64,000 bases of DNA from Deltaproteobacteria bacterium (GTDB lineage Bacteria; Desulfobacterota; DSM-4660; Desulfatiglandales; Desulfatiglandaceae): the NCBI GenBank assembly GCA_021737785.1, contig JAIPDI010000010.1:1-64000 (forward strand), read 5' to 3'. The notes beneath the pieces are model-generated. The model was not told where the DNA came from and made no database searches. It saw only the letters and a program-made list of their open reading frames with translations. This document shows positions 59,682-64,000 of the stretch, one piece after another; the first letter of the stretch is position 1; the number at the start of each line of letters is the position of its first letter. A program made the position numbers and the translations under genes.

Positions 59682-62420
59682 ATGAGTCAAGAAAAACCAA
59701 AAGGTCCTGTCCTGGTTGTGGGCGGCGGGATCGCCGGGATTCAGGCGGCCCTTTCCCTCAGTGATGCAGGCCATGGCGTCCATCTCATAGAACACACGGG
59801 CACATTGGGCGGCATGATCCCCAAACTTCACCGGATCTATCCCCTCTGCGCATGTTGCAAGGTGGATCCGAGGATCGCCGCGTGTGAACAGGATCCCAAC
59901 ATCAACGTCATGGCCAATGCCCGCGTCTCCGGCATTTCCGGGGAAATGGGCAATTTTAGTGTCTCCCTTGAGACAGAGGAAGGGAAAAAGGAACTGAAAG
60001 CCGGCGCCGTGGTTCTTGCCGCAGGGATCGACACATTCGATCCCTCAGCGCACCAGACCTATTCCTACGGAGAACTTCCCAACGTGGTCACCAGCGTGCA
60101 ATATGAGCAGATACAGAAGCCGCTGGGACCCGGAAAAGGGATGCTTCAACGGCCCTCGGACGGCAAGGCCCCGAAAAAAATCGCCTGGCTCCAGTGTGTG
60201 GGCTCCAGAGACATCAACCAGTGCGATGCGCCCTACTGCTCTTCTGTCTGCTGCATGTACGCCCTCAAGGAGGCGGTCAATTCCAAAGATGTTGATGAGG
60301 AGATAGAAACCACTATCTTCTACATGGATATGAGGACTCCCGGTAAGGGCTACGAAGACTATCTGAACACCGCCGTTGACAAAGGCGTCCGTCTGATCCG
60401 CAGCCGGGTTCACACCGTAGACGAGGTTCCTGAAGGGGATGATCTCCTGATTGCCTACGCGGACGAGAGCGGTCACCTCCAAAAGGAGACCTTTGACATG
60501 GTGGTCCTCTCGGTAGGGATCCGTCCGGCCAAAGCCGCAGCCGAGGCCGCCGGACAGATGGGCGTCCGGCTGACCGACGACATGTTCGTGGACGTGGAAC
60601 CCTTTCAACCGGTCTCCACCAATGTCCCCGGCATCTTTGTCTGCGGCGGGATCAGCGGTCCTCATGACATCGCCCAGTCCATGATACAGGCCACTGCCAC
60701 TGTCTCTGAAATTGCATCCATCCTGACGCCTGAATCTTTTTCCCCTCCGAAGGCATACCCGGCCGTGTTGGACATGGAAGACAAGGAACCTCAGGCACTG
60801 CTGGCCTATCACCTCTGTCCGGGCATGGCCCCGGATCTGGGGAAGGAGTTGGAGGCCTGCGGCATGAAGACCCCGGGCATCAAGGCCGTCTCCCGGGTCG
60901 AGGGAGACATCATCAATGCCCTCGTTGACCAGCTGAAGAAGAGCGGGGCCAACCGGCTGGTCTTTGCCAGTTGCACACCCGTCATTCATAAGCCCCTGAT
61001 CGAGGAGGCCTTGAGGATGGCAGGCCTTAATCCCTATCTTTATGACCTGGTCGACCTGAGGGTGATGGATCCCGAGACCGCCACAGCCCAGATTCAGGAC
61101 CGGATCCGTATGGGAGCGGCCCGCGCGCTTCTCATCTCGCCACCGGCCTTGAGGGAAATCCCGGTGGTCAAGAGCGCCCTGGTGGTGGGGGCCGGGGTGA
61201 CCGGTATGGAAAGCGCGCTGGCTCTTGCCAGGGAGGGGTATCCCGTTACTCTGGTAGAAAAGGAAAAGGAGATCGGCGGCCATGGCCGGCACGTGCGCGC
61301 GACCTGGCAGGGATACGACGCCCAGGAGTATCTCAAGGGGCTCATCGCTGCGGTCCGGAATGACCCGAACATCACCCTGATGACCGAGACACGGGTCAGG
61401 GAAAACCGGGGGGTTGCCGGAAATTTTGTGACCACCCTTGAGCAGAAGGGAAAGGCCGTAGAGGTTTCCCACGGCGTTACCCTTCTCGCCTCGGGAGGCG
61501 ATCCCACCCGGCCCAAGGAATACCTCCTGGGAGAGCATCCCAATGTCTACATCTGGTCGGATCTGGAGCAAAAGCTGCTGGAAGACCCCGCCGCCATTGA
61601 AAAGGCCCAAAGTGCGGTCTTCATCCAGTGCGTAGGCTCCCGGGAGCCAGGCTGTCCCCACTGCAGCAACATCTGCTGTACATTTTCAGTGCGGGCCGCT
61701 GTCGACCTGAAGTCCAAAAACCCGGACATGAATATCTATATCCTGTATCGGGACATCCGCACGGTCGGAGAAAGGGAGACGCTTTACCGGGAGGCGCGGT
61801 CAAAAGGGGTCATCTTTATCCGGTACACGACAGACAACAAGCCGGTGGTGACGCCCGGGCCCGATGGGAACAGCCTCCGCGTGGTGGCATATGATCCGGT
61901 CCTCCAGAAATCGATCGCCCTGGAAGCGGATTTCGTCTCCCTCCAGACGGCCATTGTGGGAACCGGCACCCCGGAGCTGGCCGATATCTTCAGGGTCAAT
62001 TTAGACCCGAACGGCTTTTTTGCCGAATCTCCTGAAAAGCTGAAACCGCTTGACGCAACCGAAAAAGGGGTCTATGTGGCCGGTCTTGCGGGCTATCCCA
62101 AGGATACCATGGAGAGCATCGCCCAGGCCAAGGCTGCGTCTGCCAGGGCACTGGAAATCCTTACCCGGAATACCCTCCAGGTCGGGGGACTGGTGGCCGA
62201 GGTCCTGACGGAAAAATGCGCCGTGTGCTGCACCTGCGTCCGGACATGCCCGTTTCACGTACCGGTGATCGACCATGACCGGGGGGCCGCTTTCATCGAT
62301 CCCGGTCTTTGCCGGGGGTGCGGCATGTGCGTGGCCGAGTGTCCCGGAAAGGCCATCGTCATGGGCACCTGCAGCGACCCGATGCTGACCCGGGCCCCGT
62401 CGATCCTTTTGGCAAATTAG
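59682..62420 (+). CDS. hdrA: HdrA-like flavoprotein of the MetVF operon
   Basis: A 912-residue full-length HdrA. First FAD motif GGGIAGIQAALSL; the site that is Cys/Sec in the other operon reads YPLCACCKVDP (residues 53-63), with ordinary cysteines. [10 protein letters not shown] and [15 protein letters not shown] near 170; second FAD motif VGAGVTGMESALALA near 501; CVGSREPGCPHCSNICC near 650; two ferredoxin sites CAVCCTCVRTCP (846) and CRGCGMCVAECP (877). Unlike the giant HdrA it has no GltD insert. It precedes mvhD, metV and metF, so it probably supplies or accepts electrons for methylene-THF reductase by flavin-based bifurcation. ATG at 59682. Confidence 0.92.
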   Translation: MSQEKPKGPVLVVGGGIAGIQAALSLSDAGHGVHLIEHTGTLGGMIPKLHRIYPLCACCKVDPRIAACEQDPNINVMANARVSGISGEMGNFSVSLETEEGKKELKAGAVVLAAGIDTFDPSAHQTYSYGELPNVVTSVQYEQIQKPLGPGKGMLQRPSDGKAPKKIAWLQCVGSRDINQCDAPYCSSVCCMYALKEAVNSKDVDEEIETTIFYMDMRTPGKGYEDYLNTAVDKGVRLIRSRVHTVDEVPEGDDLLIAYADESGHLQKETFDMVVLSVGIRPAKAAAEAAGQMGVRLTDDMFVDVEPFQPVSTNVPGIFVCGGISGPHDIAQSMIQATATVSEIASILTPESFSPPKAYPAVLDMEDKEPQALLAYHLCPGMAPDLGKELEACGMKTPGIKAVSRVEGDIINALVDQLKKSGANRLVFASCTPVIHKPLIEEALRMAGLNPYLYDLVDLRVMDPETATAQIQDRIRMGAARALLISPPALREIPVVKSALVVGAGVTGMESALALAREGYPVTLVEKEKEIGGHGRHVRATWQGYDAQEYLKGLIAAVRNDPNITLMTETRVRENRGVAGNFVTTLEQKGKAVEVSHGVTLLASGGDPTRPKEYLLGEHPNVYIWSDLEQKLLEDPAAIEKAQSAVFIQCVGSREPGCPHCSNICCTFSVRAAVDLKSKNPDMNIYILYRDIRTVGERETLYREARSKGVIFIRYTTDNKPVVTPGPDGNSLRVVAYDPVLQKSIALEADFVSLQTAIVGTGTPELADIFRVNLDPNGFFAESPEKLKPLDATEKGVYVAGLAGYPKDTMESIAQAKAASARALEILTRNTLQVGGLVAEVLTEKCAVCCTCVRTCPFHVPVIDHDRGAAFIDPGLCRGCGMCVAECPGKAIVMGTCSDPMLTRAPSILLAN

Positions 62421-62513
62421 CGAAGGGATAGGAGACACCCCTATTGGTGGCTACTAACTCTTTAATCATCAATCGAAAATCATCAATCGAAAATATCAAA
62501 GGGAGATGGTAGC

Positions 62514-62921
62514 ATGAATGACTTCAAACCCCGAATACTCGCCTTCTGCTGTTCCAACTGCGCATCGTCTGCCGCAACAGTCGCCGAAGGCATGAAAAAG
62601 GCCCTGCCGAACAACGTCAAGGTGGTTCAAGTCCCCTGCACCGGCCGGATCGAGATCCTGCACCTCCTCAAACCCTTTGAAGAGGGTGCGGACGGTGTTT
62701 ACGTGGCCGGATGTCAGGAAGACAGTTGTCAATATATGGACGGCATTGCCAAGGCGGCCAAGCGGGTCGACCAGGTCAAAAAAATGCTGGAGGAACTCGA
62801 TATCGAACCGGACAGGATTCGCCTGTTTCATCTCAGTGCCGGCAAGGGTCAGGAGTATGTGGAAGCCGCCTGTGACATGGTCGATAAGGTTAAGGCATTA
62901 GGCCCTTTCCTGCGGGCATAA
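62514..62921 (+). CDS. mvhD: MvhD-type [2Fe-2S] protein of the MetVF operon
   Basis: A 135-residue MvhD connecting HdrA to its electron partner. Conserved cysteines: ILAFCCSNCASSAATVA, VPCTGRIE, and VAGCQEDSCQYMDG. Here all sites are Cys, in contrast to the two selenocysteine forms near 15.2 and 20.3 kb. GGGAGATGG precedes the ATG. It lies 93 bases after HdrA, in a gap with a tandem 14-base repeat (62464-62491). Confidence 0.93.
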   Translation: MNDFKPRILAFCCSNCASSAATVAEGMKKALPNNVKVVQVPCTGRIEILHLLKPFEEGADGVYVAGCQEDSCQYMDGIAKAAKRVDQVKKMLEELDIEPDRIRLFHLSAGKGQEYVEAACDMVDKVKALGPFLRA

Positions 62922-62949
62922 ACCCCTAAAACGCTGCGAGGAACGAACA

Positions 62950-63618
62950 ATGATTGTTGCACAACCAAAACCCATCAGGGAAATTCTTGAAATGGTAAAA
63001 GATTTCAGGAAAATCCTTGTCGTTGGATGCAAGGGCTGCGTGACCGTGTGTAATGTGGGGGGGGCCAAAGAGGTGGGTATTCTGGCGGCCTCCCTGAGGA
63101 TTGCGAGAAAGCGGAGCGGCCATGCGATCCAGGTGGATGAACACACCCTGGAACGGCAGTGCGATCCGGAATATATCGCTGAACTGAAGGATATCGTCGG
63201 GGATTACGATGCGGTCATTTCCATTGCCTGCGGCGTCGGTCCCCAGTTTCTTTCAGAGAGATATCCTTCCACCAGGGTCTTCCCTGGGGTCAATACCCAG
63301 TTTATGGGAGGGGCCGAGGCGCACGGCGTATGGTCCGAGAGATGCGCCGGCTGCGGGACCTGCGTGGTTCACTACTTTGGCGGGCTCTGCCCCATCGCCC
63401 GGTGTTCCAAGAGCCTTCTCAATGGTCCCTGCGGCGGCTCTTCCCATGGAAAATGCGAGATCTCCAATGAAGTGGAATGCATCTGGGACACCATTGTCAA
63501 CAAGATGACGGAGCAGGGGCGGCTGAACGAACTTCTTGAATTCAGGCCGCCGAAAAGCTGGACCACAGCCAGGGACGGCGGACCGAGGAAAATGATTAGG
63601 GAGGAACTGGTGAAATGA
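62950..63618 (+). CDS. metV: MetV, methylenetetrahydrofolate reductase partner (Fe-S)
   Basis: A 222-residue zinc/iron-sulfur protein that binds MetF and channels electrons to it. Motifs: VVGCKGCVTVCNVGGAKE near residue 25, CAGCGTCVVHYFGGLCPIAR near 137, and GPCGGSSHGKCE near 165. In acetogens and sulfate reducers MetV with MetF and Hdr/Mvh forms the Wood-Ljungdahl methylene-THF reductase. GCGAGGAACGAAC precedes the ATG, and its stop overlaps the metF start. Confidence 0.93.
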   Translation: MIVAQPKPIREILEMVKDFRKILVVGCKGCVTVCNVGGAKEVGILAASLRIARKRSGHAIQVDEHTLERQCDPEYIAELKDIVGDYDAVISIACGVGPQFLSERYPSTRVFPGVNTQFMGGAEAHGVWSERCAGCGTCVVHYFGGLCPIARCSKSLLNGPCGGSSHGKCEISNEVECIWDTIVNKMTEQGRLNELLEFRPPKSWTTARDGGPRKMIREELVK

Positions 63619-64000
63619 GCGACTACAAATCAGGAAGCAATCTGGAAAAGGTCTTGAGGTCCGGACAGTTCGCTTTTACCGGTGAGTGCGGTCCCCCCCA
63701 GGGCGCCAACGTGGAACACCTCAGGGAAAAGGCCCGGCACCTGAAGGGGGTGGTGGACGCCGTCAATGTCACGGACAATCAGACCGCGGTGGTCCGCATG
63801 TCCAGTTGGGCCGCATCCCTTATTCTTGTCCAGGAAGGGATCGAACCCAATTTTCAGATGGTCTGCCGCGACCGCAACCGGCTGGCCATCCAGAGCGATA
63901 TCCTGGGCGTCTATTCATTGGGCATCCGGAACATGCTCTGTCTTTCCGGGGATCATCAGAAGTTCGGGAATCATCCCGATGCCAAGAATGTCTTTGACAT
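63615..64000 (+). CDS. metF: Methylenetetrahydrofolate reductase, cut by right edge
   Basis: The first 128 codons of MetF. The sequence FAFTGECGPPQGANVEHLRE and VDAVNVTDNQTAVVRMSS matches the N-terminal (beta-alpha)8 barrel with the catalytic Glu near residue 25; CRDRNRLAIQSD and MLCLSGDHQKFG follow. It converts methylene-THF to methyl-THF. The ATG (63615) overlaps the metV stop in ATGA. The rest, and any HdrBC genes, lie beyond the window. Confidence 0.95.
   Translation, partial: MSDYKSGSNLEKVLRSGQFAFTGECGPPQGANVEHLREKARHLKGVVDAVNVTDNQTAVVRMSSWAASLILVQEGIEPNFQMVCRDRNRLAIQSDILGVYSLGIRNMLCLSGDHQKFGNHPDAKNVFD

Noticed and set aside
60045-61661. 538-codon minus-strand open frame inside HdrA
   Set aside because: Antisense shadow of a clear HdrA; no domain or start signal.

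Overview
The window looks like a chromosomal segment of an anaerobic deltaproteobacterium (Desulfobacterota), most likely a sulfate reducer or a close relative. This rests on gene content: many heterodisulfide-reductase-like (Hdr) and MvhD-type proteins, a MetV/MetF pair beside HdrA and MvhD, sigma-54 two-component systems, an apparently PPi-type phosphofructokinase and an archaeal-style free-standing GMP synthase subunit. GC content is moderate to high, with AT-rich intergenic regions. There is no rRNA, CRISPR array, insertion sequence or prophage.

Layout. 1-840 (minus): tRNA-Thr(TGT), Tyr(GTA), Gly(TCC), Thr(GGT) and the first codons of tuf, the same order as the E. coli tufB locus. 1.4-5.1 kb: a small membrane protein, ndk, two tandem YkgJ-type cysteine-cluster proteins, and a GcvH-like protein that lacks the lipoyl lysine. 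5.7-10.2 kb (minus): a response-regulator/histidine-kinase hybrid, a sigma-54 activator and an archaemetzincin protease. 10.7-23.6 kb (plus): a very large Hdr/Mvh electron-transfer operon with a good promoter. 23.9-34.3 kb: thioredoxin-like lipoprotein, amidohydrolase, membrane hybrid kinase, DUF2914-like protein, CdaA-YbbR diadenylate cyclase, enoyl-CoA hydratase and a GspA/GspB pair. 34.3-48.9 kb: EF-G, endonuclease III-like protein, J-domain protein, GMC oxidoreductase, adenine deaminase, pterin-binding methyltransferase, GuaA ATP-PPase, NIL-ferredoxin, aminotransferase and phosphofructokinase. 49-57.9 kb: ispG, proS, RelA/SpoT, rpmB, mpl and an orphan YcaO protein. 58-59.4 kb: a lipoprotein and a membrane-anchored IscU-like scaffold. 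59.7-64 kb: a second operon, HdrA-MvhD-MetV-MetF, cut by the right edge.

The main result is the 10.7-23.6 kb operon. Four of its eight genes contain an in-frame UGA exactly where relatives carry a conserved cysteine, and each UGA is followed by a hairpin with G near the start of its apical loop (SECIS-like). Read through as selenocysteine, they give: a 1484-residue HdrA with a GltD/NfnB-like NAD(P)H domain inserted (Sec64); a short MvhD (Sec68); an HdrA front half (Sec56); and a long MvhD with a C-terminal extension (Sec16). The two MvhDs carry Sec at different conserved cysteine positions. Between and after them lie an HdrCB-type CCG protein, an HdrA back half, and a two-gene degenerate version of the giant HdrA-GltD protein. 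The operon thus holds one fused and one split set of the same modules. I infer a soluble, NAD(P)H-linked, flavin-based bifurcating complex; its partners are not visible.

Other structure includes a roughly 145-bp dispersed repeat with terminal inverted repeats in two copies (5.4 and 45.4 kb, opposite orientation), a roughly 165-bp direct duplication flanking the 25.4-28.0 kb sensor kinase, two copies of an ATTCCGGC-type repeat, and two decayed gene remnants.
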